Below are positions 1-10,164 of a DNA stretch of 64,000 bases, in pieces. The notes beneath the pieces are model-generated. The model was not told where the DNA came from and searched no databases. It saw nothing but the letters and a program-made list of their open reading frames with translations. The DNA is taken from positions 310,001 to 374,000 of the forward strand of contig JARWMV010000244.1 of the NCBI GenBank assembly GCA_030998015.1, read 5' to 3'. Each line of letters starts with the position of its first letter. The first letter of the stretch is position 1. A program made the position numbers and the translations under genes. The stretch is from Ceratorhiza oryzae-sativae. Taxonomy: Eukaryota > Basidiomycota > Agaricomycetes > Cantharellales > Ceratobasidiaceae.

Positions 1-301
1 CGACGAAATGACTGGCTGTCGGTCTTGATCAATTTGGCAATCACTTCAATCCCGACCACCACAAGCCAGAGAACAACTAATTTGCATCTTTTTATTATGT
101 CCTCGGAAGAAACCTTTTACGACATGGATGCCGGTGAATCGAGACCAACTGGGGCTCCTCTGGCGCCTGTACTCAGACACCTTCCTAAATGGATGACAAC
201 CTAGGGACGCATTGATCCGAGCCTGTACTTGGTTATGGTTGGTATGAATATCTTGGCGCGCAACGTCATACGTGTTTGTTCTCGACGACCATCGCCCCAC
301 C
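1..301. other. Intergenic, 5' flank of the P450 gene
   Basis: No coding region is supported here. Open frames on both strands lack recognisable domains. It probably holds the promoter of the P450 gene that starts at 302. Confidence 0.5.
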
Positions 302-2151
302 ATGTCTTTCCCAGGTCAAGAATCAGTGAGCTCGGCGATCGCATATGTCGAGCGTTTGCTGTCCGACCTGGGGTTTTCCGGCACGCAACTTGCACCGAGT
401 GTCGTACTATCAATCCTGCTCGCCCCTGGCGCCATGATGTATCTCGGACGGCGAGGGATGCCTCAGACAAGCCGAAGACCCCCTATCGTCTCGCACTGGA
501 TTCCTTGGGTTGGCTCGGCGCTGCAGGTAATGAAGGACCCAGACGCGCTATACACAAAATCTCGGTGCGCAATTTTGCTCGCTTCTCGACAAGCAGGAGT
601 AGGGCTGATTGAATCATGTATCAGTCAGGAGCTCGGGCCAGTCTTTGGAGTTCGAGCGTTTGGCAGTACGATGTATCACGTCGCAGATACTGACGTGAGC
701 GGGTCGTGGCTTGGGGGCTTTTACATAAGCTCACATTCAAATTTGGCCTAGTTGATTATGGCGTTTACAGGCAGCCTCATGTATGTCTCAGTCGCCCGAT
801 TTGCGGAAATGTGCACATTTTGGTTTATAGGCATTTAGCATGAATCCGGCGCAGGTAGTGTTCCTACATGCCGTCTTTGGCGCCAGCGTAGAGGCCTGCA
901 AACAGCCTGATGCGATACCAGAGATGATTGAATCCATGCATAGGTAAGACTCTCTAAACCTTCTCATCCGATCTCATATTCTATTATTTGGCTAGGCAAC
1001 TTTCCCCCAATCAGTTTCCACCTCTGCTTTCGTCGTTCATTGCCCACGCCCGAACCCAAATTCAGAGTCTACCTCTCAAAACGCCAATCTCGCTGCTTTC
1101 CGTTGCAATGCAAACGATCCAAAATGCAGATTGCGCGATGCTATTTGGGACAGCCTTCCTAGACAACTACTACGACCAGGCTAGAAGAACCGCGTTCGCA
1201 AAATTTGACCAAAACGTGCCGCTTCTGGCGATCAACTTTCCGGCGTCCCTCATGTCTGATACAATTGCTGCTCGACAAACCTTGTTGAATAGTCTTGGAG
1301 CATATTATGAGGGCGGCATACCTGGGGATGCCTCCGAGTTGATCAAGGAAGCTGCCCAGCTTGCCCAGAACTTCGGGTGGACTACATCCGATCAAGCGGC
1401 CTTTGGATTAAGCCTGATGTGGCCCCTGCTCGGAAACGCACCATATGCTGCGTATTGGCTCCTTGCTTTTCATTTATCCCGACCTGAAGGCTTGGCCCTG
1501 CTCGTCCGAGAAATCGACTCGGCTCTGTCGTCTGATCGAGACATGGTTGAAATCGCCCGAGACTCGAGTTTAACACCTTACCTGAACGCATGCATAGACG
1601 AAACGATCCGACTCGCATCCGATTCGTACTCTGTTCGATGGGTGCCCGAGGGAAAAGAGGACGAGTATAGGCTAGGAGAGTACGTGTTCAACCGGGTGAT
1701 CAAATCGCCTGTAATATGCGGGGTGTGCATATGGATGAGCGGGTTTATGCACGTCCAGAGGTATTTGAGCCCGAGCGCTTTTTGGATGGGGGGAAGGAAA
1801 GGCTTCGGGGCAAGTTTATTCCATTTGGTGGAGGATTTAGTATGGTGAGTCGTGTGGTGCTAGCGTATTTGTCTGCTCACGTCAATGACACTCGTCTAGT
1901 GCAGCGGCCGGCACCTCGCTACGACTCAGATCAAGGCATATATCATGGTTCTCCTGTCCCAGTTTGAGCTTGAGTTGGCCAGCGGGGAGGGTTTGCCAGG
2001 ATTTAGTCCTAACAATCGTGGGTTTGGGATGATACGGCCGGTGGGGGACATCATGGTTCGTTTGACAAAGAGAAAGCCACCAATTATGCAAACGACCTTG
2101 GTCGATTCACCTGTCGAGGAGAAATCATTGAGGACCAGCCAACTGTTCTAA
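302..2151 (+). CDS. Cytochrome P450 monooxygenase, CYP7/CYP8-like, with one frameshift
   Basis: Haem-thiolate monooxygenase, probably ER-anchored by the hydrophobic N-terminus (about residues 25-45). The K-helix ExxR (ETIR) lies near 1603, the PERF motif (PERFLDG) near 1770, and the haem-binding loop FGGGFSMCSGRHLA is split by the intron 1845-1899, so C-S-G-R starts at 1900. Other introns I can place are 565-624 and 944-995. The stretch between 695 and about 830 is one or two introns around a small exon that I could not settle. The reading frame slips at 1694-1696, where CCGGG would need a fourth G to join the two frames. The residues on both sides are normal P450 sequence, so I read this as a base-call error, not decay. 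Start at 302 is the first ATG giving the membrane anchor. Substrate unknown. Confidence 0.85.
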
Positions 2152-2878
2152 TTTTGTGTTACCTCACACCAAGTAGGCCCTCAATATTGTAGTATGATTG
2201 AATGGATTCAAGTATTCCATATTTACCACGAAACTTTGACCTGAACAAGGCATGTGCCTTGGCATTGAAACCGATGGCAATATGACATGCATGCTCTTGA
2301 GCACTTTAGAGCTCTGGGACATTTACCTGAGGAATCTTCACTCCACAGGCTGAATTTTAATTGTCAGCTGGTGATTTAATGCATTTGTGTGCGCCACCAC
2401 TCATGATATTTTAATACTCCTGGGGTACTGTATTTCCTGGTGCATAAGTTTGGACTACATGGGAACACCACTTCAATCGAGGTGTCAGTACCGCCGCGAC
2501 CAGAGGAAGGTCACGGATGATCTAATTGGAAATGGACAAACCACTGCATCTTTGCAGATAAGTCTTATACAGATGGATCTGTGGAAAGCAAAAATTCTAT
2601 AATCCAAAAAAACCTTGATTAGACTTAGTTCTTTCTTACAACCCCTGATTATAGGTGTCCTTCGGCCCATAGGGTGAAACAACGTGATTTGAGCCAGCTC
2701 TACAAATGGGTACAAAAGCCATCATCTATGATGTTTTAAAGCCGCAGCCAGCTCCGCGGAGGAAAGGGTTAAAGAGAGAACAACAGCGAGTTAAACCAGT
2801 AATCAATGCCGTCCATCACATATAAGTTTGATTCTACGCATATGCGCTAGCGCTAGAGCGCATTGGGCCGTCGGAAGC
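2152..2878. other. Intergenic between convergent P450 and pectate lyase genes
   Basis: About 730 bp with no supported gene; it should hold the 3' ends of both flanking genes. I see no repeat or RNA gene in it. Confidence 0.5.
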
Positions 2879-3973
2879 CTAGAAAGCACAGCTGAGGGTG
2901 CCAAAGTATGTTAGTACGAGCCCGTGCTGCTGTGAAGATCTCGACTCACCTGGCATTCGACTTGTTTGAAGTGAGCTTCGTAGGCTCATCTCCTTTGCTG
3001 TTACCCTTGAAGGTGTCGCATACTGACTTGACGCTGGTATACGAGTTCGTTTTGGTATCAATAGTAGCGACGTCGCCAAAGTTCGAGTTGATCCCAGCAA
3101 GCAGTTTGCCGTTCTTCGCAATCACATTGCTGATATTCACTGTGCGCTTAGTTTGCCTAGTTTTCAGACGTCAGTCTGATAGCTGGGTGGTGGAATTTAA
3201 GAATGCCAGGGCAGAAAGGACGCACGTGCTGCAATTACCGCAAGAGCGGTAGAGTTTGCCAAAGTCTTGCACGCAGAACGAGTCGATATTGACATGACCT
3301 AACGAAATGTTAGAACCAAAAACGTTCCAGAGCAAAAAGAAATCATAATAAAGTAAATAACAAAATGGGACACCACGTACCACCACCGTTATGCTGAACA
3401 ACCTTGTCGTCAGCACCCTTGGCGCCACCACCCACGATGTTAGATGTTCCAGACTTCTGCTTGATAGTGATCGCATCTTCGCAGACATCCTCGAACCAGA
3501 CGTTGTAAAGGTTGCAAGGTCCAAGGCAGTGAATACCTTCGGCTTGGTTAGCGCCGATGACGACGTTTCTACAGATCAGTTGTAGGTAAATGAAGATTGG
3601 AGGCTGTAACGAACCAGACATACTTGAGAGTGGCTCCAGATTGGAGAATAAATACAGCGTCTTTGTCACCACCCTCCTTCTGGCCGGTGCAAGCACCTTT
3701 GCCACGATCGAATCGGACGTTGCCGCCTGACGTTGGGCGTTAGTTCAGTTGGGATGTAGTAATGACGCATACAAGCTACCCACCATCGAAGGTCCCAGTA
3801 ACGGTCATGGCAGCACTCAAGCTAGAGGTCTTGGGAGGGCTGGGGAATGTGCAGCTAGCGGCACGCTTAACGTAGATGCCGTTAGCATCGACGCTAGGCG
3901 AAGGGACGGCAACGACGGCCTGGGCAAATAAAGCAACGACGGCAGTGACAGTAGCAAGATTGAAGGCGACCAT
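2879..3973 (-). CDS. Secreted pectate lyase, polysaccharide lyase family 3
   Basis: Cleaves de-esterified homogalacturonan by beta-elimination outside the cell. Exons on the minus strand are 3784-3973, 3624-3726, 3381-3568, 3226-3298, 2950-3156 and 2879-2891. They total 774 nt, giving 257 residues, the usual PL3 size, with every splice phase consistent. The first about 22 residues form a signal peptide ending near AVVAVPSP, followed by a short pro-segment (YVKRA). PL3 hallmarks include [11 protein letters not shown], a Cys-rich core with GIHCLGPC and [11 protein letters not shown], and [10 protein letters not shown]. The last exon codes only four residues, and its intron carries a good CTAAC branch site. 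The gene shows none of the frame errors found elsewhere. With the GH30 gene at 7.8-9.7 kb it suggests attack on pectin-rich plant walls. Confidence 0.93.
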
Positions 3974-4690
3974 GTTGATGAAAAATAGTGAGCGTAGATT
4001 GTGAAACGAGAGTGAATGGAATCTGAAAATGAGACGAAGAGAAAGTGCGCAGTTTGGGGGAACGGACTCGAACTCCTGTATCCTCCTTTTATGGACCGAG
4101 CACCCGCCCTACGGGAGAAGGGTGACTACCGATAAAACTCCTCAACTACCAGATTACCCATTCCATCAGCTCGCTGGACGGCAGCGGGCCGGTTGATGTT
4201 GCCAAGCCCAAAGTCAATATACGAGACAGTACGGTGCTACCTCACTGATGAGAGTGAACAATCGACTAATTCTTGAAACTCGTCAGCTTAAGCGTATCAA
4301 CCTAGCCCCAGAATGCCAAGCCCGATCGAGGTGATCAGGCGGCCACAGGCAATATTTTTGTTGGCAAGGTGATGGGCCGTAATTCTTGGCAATTCCGGAA
4401 TGGGGGATCTACCTCAATTAACGTTCACTCATGTTGTAAGTCCAGGTCAAGTCGAACCGTACCGAGACAAAACTAGAAATCAGCAAGACAACACCCGCGC
4501 GGTACGCACTGCTGCTGAGCACCAATCTGAGTGGGCTATGCCGATTTTCCACAGGACTGTCAAGCCAACCGTGTCTAACCGCTTCCGACTCGCGCTGATT
4601 GCGATCAAATGAAAGTAGCGTGGCATAAGAAAATGTTGAATAAGTACAACATGGTTTCCTTGAAACACTTCGACAATCGAACGCGGCCGG
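3974..4690. other. Intergenic, promoter of the pectate lyase gene
   Basis: About 700 bp between the pectate lyase start and the 3' end of the next minus-strand gene. No coding region supported. A tRNA-like patch near 4050-4130 does not fold into a cloverleaf. Confidence 0.45.
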
Positions 4691-6306
4691 CTAATACCAC
4701 TCTTGGGCGATAACTAACGTTACCCGCAGTTTCGCAACTGCCCTCTCAGTAAATCTGTCCACGACCCAAAAGTCTCTTAGATCGCGCCGCTTGTATCCAG
4801 TCGTATCGCCCTTGATTTCCAGCGGATTCGAGCCAACAGAAATCCAAGGCGGTAGCGTTTGGGTACACTTGAGATAGTATCGACTAGGTTGGGTTTGTTC
4901 TCCTATGATGACCCGTGGTTGATAACGGATAGAATAGACCGTCCCGGAAAGAACGTTGAGATTATCGACTCCGTTGATGTGTTGGTGCCAGACACCCTTT
5001 TCCGTACCGACAAAGACATTGCCAAAAGATGTGTCAATCGTCTCAACAGGTTTTGGAGCGGATATAGTCAATTTAAGTTTTCCAACAACGAGGTCGGTAG
5101 AGTTCGAAACAAGCAAGACACTGAACTTGAAATACATAGCTGGCGCCAGTTGTTCCAGGGGCGTACCCCAAATTACCAAACGCCTAGGACAGAAATACAT
5201 CCAGGGGGGAGGATATGGAGCGACTTGTACTCGATATTTTGATTGGAAGTCCTCGGGATTTGCATTATGGGACCTACTCCTAAGATTAATCTCAACAGCA
5301 AAGGGCATCCCGATAATAGCATTTGCACGTTGGATTCCCTTGGCGTCCAAAGGCGCGGTCTGCACGGTGTGATCATCGTGGTCTTCACCGAACGGTCGAT
5401 GCTTGACCATAAGTGTTTTTCGTCGACAGACAATACCAGGGGTTGCGGTGACCTCGTATGGAGTAACTTGGGACATTGGCGAGCGTAAGGCACCCTCTTG
5501 AGGAAACATCCAATGATACTCCAGTAGGCGGCGCCTCTTGCTGGTGTTTCGGACGGCAACTCCGCCGGGAGCGGTCTCAGATTCCTTCTCGCAAATATCT
5601 TCCTCAGGGGTCTGCAAAGACGATCGGCACGAACAGCACAAATCTTGCGAGATGCAAGTAGCAACGGTTCCAATGACGCCGATAACCGCAATGCTAGACA
5701 CGACGATGAGAACGTATGGTACCCATCCGCTCAGGTCGCCACTCGCGCCTCCTTCACTGACTACATGGACGACAAAGGATGCTGCAGCGAATGTGACAGG
5801 GGTGCTGTCGTTGGCCGGGATAGCAACGTAGTCTGTCTTGTTGATGAACATGGGGGTCAAGATCACCGAGGCATTGTAAGACGACGGAGAAAATGGCGCT
5901 TTGCCATAAAGATCGTAAGTCGTGGAGTTGAAGACAAGCCAGTCTATGGAGGAAAACGGGCTGAAAGACGCAGTGATGACCGGCCATAGAGTCCCATTTT
6001 TCTGAAATGCCCGAGAGCGAGTCCATGGTAAAAGAGGTTTGAAGAGGCTAACGTGAAGCTCATGGCCGGTATCCACATAAAGGTCATCCAAGTGAACCTG
6101 GGGGAGGTCAAACTCATTGTAGCGAGCACGCACATCCGGAATAGCAGCTGGCACTGCCGCAACGAAATGAATATGAGTATATCGTGTAGAAGGTCTATAA
6201 GCGATGTATCCTTACAGTTGGAATTGCCCGGCATAGCTCGAACCGAAGACACCCGATCGGAAAGAGCCCATGCGACAAGAGCCAACCCAATAGACGGGGC
6301 CCACAT
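4691..6306 (-). CDS. Type I membrane glycoprotein with cadherin-like (Axl2/dystroglycan-type) segments
   Basis: Two exons, 6216-6306 and 4691-6153, join in phase to 517 residues. A signal peptide (MWAPSIGLALVAWALSDRVS) is followed by an exoplasmic region with several N-x-S/T sites (FNSTT, YNASV, INKTD, ANDST). One strong transmembrane helix follows (WVPYVLIVVSSIAVIGVIG, about residues 175-195), then a Cys-rich juxtamembrane patch and a basic cluster (KRRRLL). Segments such as 'DWLVFNSTTYDLYGKAP' before the helix and 'LPPWISVGSNPLEIKGD' near the C-terminus resemble cadherin-like folds of fungal Axl2-type proteins. It is odd that such segments lie on both sides of the single helix. I know no defined function; a cell-surface or polarity role is inference only. 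Confidence 0.7.
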
Positions 6307-6677
6307 GGTAGGAAATGAGATGTTCAACGAGAGTGTGTTGCGCGAGAGAGCACGAGAGGCGAGGGATGGGTATCTGTGGAAGACTGTGGTGGAGAATGGA
6401 AAGGCTTGGCTATAGCAGGGGGGGCCAGGGTTCGAGTTTGGTTCATCACGACCAAATAAATATGAGCCTCGTGAGTCTGGCACAGCCTTGACGAGAGGTG
6501 CATCTATTCGACAGCATACGCTTGCTGGCTTGCCAAGGTCACTCACCGCGCAAAAAATCGAAAATCTCAATACGAAATCGAATCTCATATGGCAAGCAAT
6601 GCGCAGGTGAACTGCTACACCAACTTGAGAGCTGAAGCTTCCACTTCAATGGGTGAGCCGAAGCCATCGAACCTGCA

Positions 6678-7632
6678 ATGAGTTGCCGTAAAGAAGATAC
6701 TGACGATATCAATATAGGAAATAGAATCAACACCTCGGACGTGGAGAACAAACCAGACTACAGTCCTGTGGGCCTAGATACGCCGGAAATACTAGATGAC
6801 CAACTGCCTCCGAGCTATGAGTTTATTCTTGAGCAAGCACCCCGTCCCGCGCGCACCTCTGTAGAACGAAACTTCCGACCCCCACCACTTAATCAAATCA
6901 CCTCTGAAGACGCTCTCCGAACGTTAGATTACGCCGAATATGCCTGGGAGCATCGAAAATGGCCAAAAGCCCAGACGCATTACTCGACGGCTGCAGCGAT
7001 ATTTCGTATTATCGGCGACCTTCGAAACGAGGCGTTTTGTCTTCAACGACTCGGAGAAGTCTGTCGCATCCAGCGCGATTTTACTGCTGCCCAGGCACAT
7101 ATTCTACAAGCCCATATCCTGTTCGGTCAATGTGGGGAGGTGGCTCGACAGCTCATGTGCGAAAGGTGGCTTGCACGAACGGCCATTGACGCCGGCAACC
7201 AGGAAGAGGGGTGGATGTTGCTTCAGAGTGCGTTGGAGAATAGCCGTGCGACTGGAATGCGGGAATCAGAGGGCTGGTGTCTGCTGCGTCTTGGAGAAAC
7301 AAAGGCGCGGATAGAAACCTCATACAACAAGCGTTAGACATTGCACAAGAAGAGAAGCTGTCCCTGCTCGAAGAACGATGTCGTTCCGCATTTTTGCTGC
7401 TCGAAAAAAAGGAAACGGTGAGCTGTTTTTTAACTCTACAGGCTGACGTGAGCTGAGCTATCGAACGTAGCCCCCTACACAGATGCCAAAGGCCACAAGT
7501 ATTGCCAGTCCGAGCGAGAAGCCCAAGCCTGTGGCGGAAGTTGAAGCAACCCCTACCCAGCAAGGAGATCCAAAACCCCAGACTAGTTCTTTGAATGATC
7601 GAATCGGCCGCTGGTTCAGGGGACCTCACTGA
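6678..7632 (+). CDS. TPR-repeat protein with Pro/Ser tail, one frameshift
   Basis: Helical-repeat protein of unknown role. The N-terminal about 60 residues are acidic and probably disordered. Several TPR-like repeats follow (from DALRTLDYAEYAWEHRKW onward). After an intron at 7420-7481 a final exon starting MPKATSIASPSEKPK and ending GRWFRGPH codes a low-complexity tail; the stop is at 7630-7632. The frame slips by one base near 7306-7312 (frame of LRLGETKAR to frame of NLIQQALDIAQ), consistent with one missing base. It resembles, at repeat level, the two TPR genes at 28-32 kb but lacks their N-terminal domain. It converges with the GH30 gene, 142 bp apart. Confidence 0.65.
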
Positions 7633-7774
7633 TAAATCAAGTTAGCAATTTTGTAGTTAAAGCATTCAGTACGTTTCTTAGCTTCTAGATACAATGGCTT
7701 TCTTGAACATGTTGGCCATTAGGATTCTTTACATTTCCATATAGCCATATTTGTAGTTACAATGTGGTCCCGTA

Positions 7775-9681
7775 TCATTTCTTGGTAAATAACCATGTGG
7801 TCAACGAGGCTGGGGCCAAGTTCAACTGCCAAGCGCCATTTGTGAAAGATGGAAGTGCAACAGAGGCAAAGTCCTCGGACGCGGATGTTCGGTAAACCCC
7901 AGTTGGGCTAAGTGAAATCGCAGTGTTTTGGAACGACACAGGGATCACCGTCGAGCTACTATATGCATTAATGGCGATAAGCGCAAACGTAGTTTGGGAT
8001 TCGACCGCCAAAATGGCCGTGTTTGTTCCATCTACGACATGTCGAACAGAGCCAGCTGAAAGAAATAACGGGTGGTCGGTTTGCGCCTTTTAAACTTCTA
8101 CCCCTTACTTACGTTTGACAAAATTCCCAAAGTGCTTCATTGTCCAGTAATGTTTCGTAACATAGAGATTGTAGTTACGATTGGTTGCGTAATCGGGGTC
8201 GTAGTAAATCAGTCCGTCCTGGTATGGATAGTGGATTGAGTGAGGGTTGAATAATTTGGAATGCCCACATACCTGCCACCCATTCGAGTTAATTGAGTAG
8301 GGACAAGTTGAGTTACTCAGTGGCGAACATCCAATTGCTAGACGGCTCAAGTGGTCAGATTTCGACGCAAGGCAAATGCGAAGCCAAGTTAGAATTTACC
8401 ATTCGAGACAAGAGTCCAGAAGTCATAATGGGGTTCGCCTGCAACGATGAAACTCTGCATCATCAGCGTAGCAAAGTGTAGTCCACCACGGATACTGAAC
8501 AAGCGTGAGTCTGTGGGCTAGATTAAGCATTGGCCGACATACGTTGGATCATATCCACCGCTCCACCCTCGACCAGATCCATCTGCTCCCCCCATCGTAC
8601 AGCAAACTTCCTACAAGCACCACGAATGCATCAATTATTTGTAACAAACGCAGAAATGAAAGGTAACCTACCGACATCCAGGTCTGCTTGGTTGGTGCAA
8701 TACTCTTTGCATAGTTTATGTAGCTTTGGTAGGTCGCATCAGAGGGGAAATCGTATCTACCATCCCTAATCAACGACCAAATCTCCCGCCTGGGGGGGAT
8801 CGACACTCACGTATGATGGCACAGCACTGCAATCTTGTCTATAACCTTGGGTAACCAGGTCGAGTATTCGTTTCGGGCTCTATCGAGGCTCGAGCTCTCG
8901 TCAGCCATGATCCCTACGGTATTCTGAAGGCCTTTTGCCACGAGCTTGGCGTATATGCCTTCAATGACTGCTGCACGCTGGTTCGGATCCGTCTGCATTC
9001 CTTCTTGGCCACACGGAACGGGTCCAAAGCTGCTGTCCGGCTCGTTGAAAGGGCTGAGGTATGATATCGGGATGTTCAGGCTACGAATGAAGTGATCCAG
9101 CGAGTCGGCGATATATTGCCCATACGCAGCCTCTGTGCCATTCTTGAAGAGACCTCCACACGAATATCCGTTGGTCGTGAAGTCACGAGGTCCGCTGTTT
9201 ACAAAAACTGTCAACTGGCTATGGCCAATATATGTTAGCCGGAGGTCTATTAAGCAAATGGCTAAAGCACTTACGGAACCTTACGGTCAGCGGCCGCTTT
9301 GAGAAAGTACACCCCCTGAGGGTCGGCAGACCAGTTATATACGCCTTGACGAACGTAGAACGTTTCGGGGGCACGAACGGGATTGCTGACCCCCAAGCCT
9401 GAGTAAAGGATGAAAATCACACAAATAACCCAAGAGAACGGGGCCGGGCATACCTCCACCACCCAAATTATACCGATAAGAGGTCAGCCCCAGTCCTTCT
9501 TGGGAAAAAAGCATATTTGAGAGGTTTGTCGGACCGATTCTGGGAATTGATAGAGATCATGGGGCCACCATGCGCCAGACCCCCCGATTCCGGCAAAGGT
9601 CTGAGCTGGCGCCGAAAGGACAACCGCCCCTTGTACGACTTTGAGTAGTGAGACTAGCAATAAGGTGGCGGAAAAAGCCAT
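7775..9681 (-). CDS. Secreted GH30 glycoside hydrolase (endo-beta-1,6-galactanase-like), one frameshift
   Basis: Clan GH-A retaining glycanase; the closest match I can name is the beta-1,6-galactanase group that trims arabinogalactan side chains. Nine exons on the minus strand: 9454-9681, 9275-9398, 8811-9218, 8672-8756, 8543-8610, 8400-8494, 8273-8337, 8113-8218, 7775-8055. Their sum is 1460 nt, one short of 487 codons. The missing base lies at 9524-9528 (plus-strand TTT), where exon 1 changes frame between FPESVRQ and NLSNMLFSQ. Signal peptide is residues 1-18. The acid/base Glu sits in SPFNEPDSSFGP, the nucleophile Glu in WMSEVCC, encoded across an intron. The C-terminal beta-domain ends in LTTWLFTKK. 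Apart from the single base the gene looks fully functional. Confidence 0.9.
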
Positions 9682-10164
9682 AGTCAGAGCCCCGTTGAAG
9701 CACCTGAATATCCAAACTCCAGTTTTTATATCGGCGGGCTACACATTCCTTCCCGCACTTCGTATTCCACCAGTACTCGGTCGTATACTCCTAAAGGGAC
9801 GAGAATGGAAAGATACGACATGTTCTTCCGCGAGATGCGTTGGGCGTGCTGTTACGAAGGAACAGACATGCGCATTCAGCTTACCGAAGCGTTCCCGAAG
9901 CTGGTTAGAATCAGCATGCCGTTCGGAGTTTGAGATAAGACTGCCAACTGCTCCGAAGCCGCTACGGCTCCCAACACAGTTAGGCTATCTCACCAGAAGG
10001 GGAGAGGTGGCAGAAAATGTTTATATTGTTATCCGGTTAGCTTACAAGTGCCAACCCATCCGCACAAGCCCATCTTACAAAGGCGGCATCACCCGAATCG
10101 CTTACCGGACTAAAACAGGGGCGTATTTAGTATTACTCCTTGTGCATATAAATATATCGAGTGC
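9682..10164. other. Intergenic, GH30 promoter region
   Basis: A 214-codon plus-strand open frame covers most of this stretch (9641-10285) but overlaps the GH30 start and the 3' end of the next gene and has no recognisable domain. I treat it as chance. Confidence 0.45.

Noticed and set aside
302..2151. P450 as a true pseudogene
   Set aside because: Only one missing base in a G run; all catalytic motifs and splice sites are intact, and the same error type recurs in essential genes.
4050..4130. tRNA-like patch on the minus strand (GAGTTCGAGTCC)
   Set aside because: It resembles a B box, but no acceptor stem, A box or anticodon arm can be built around it.
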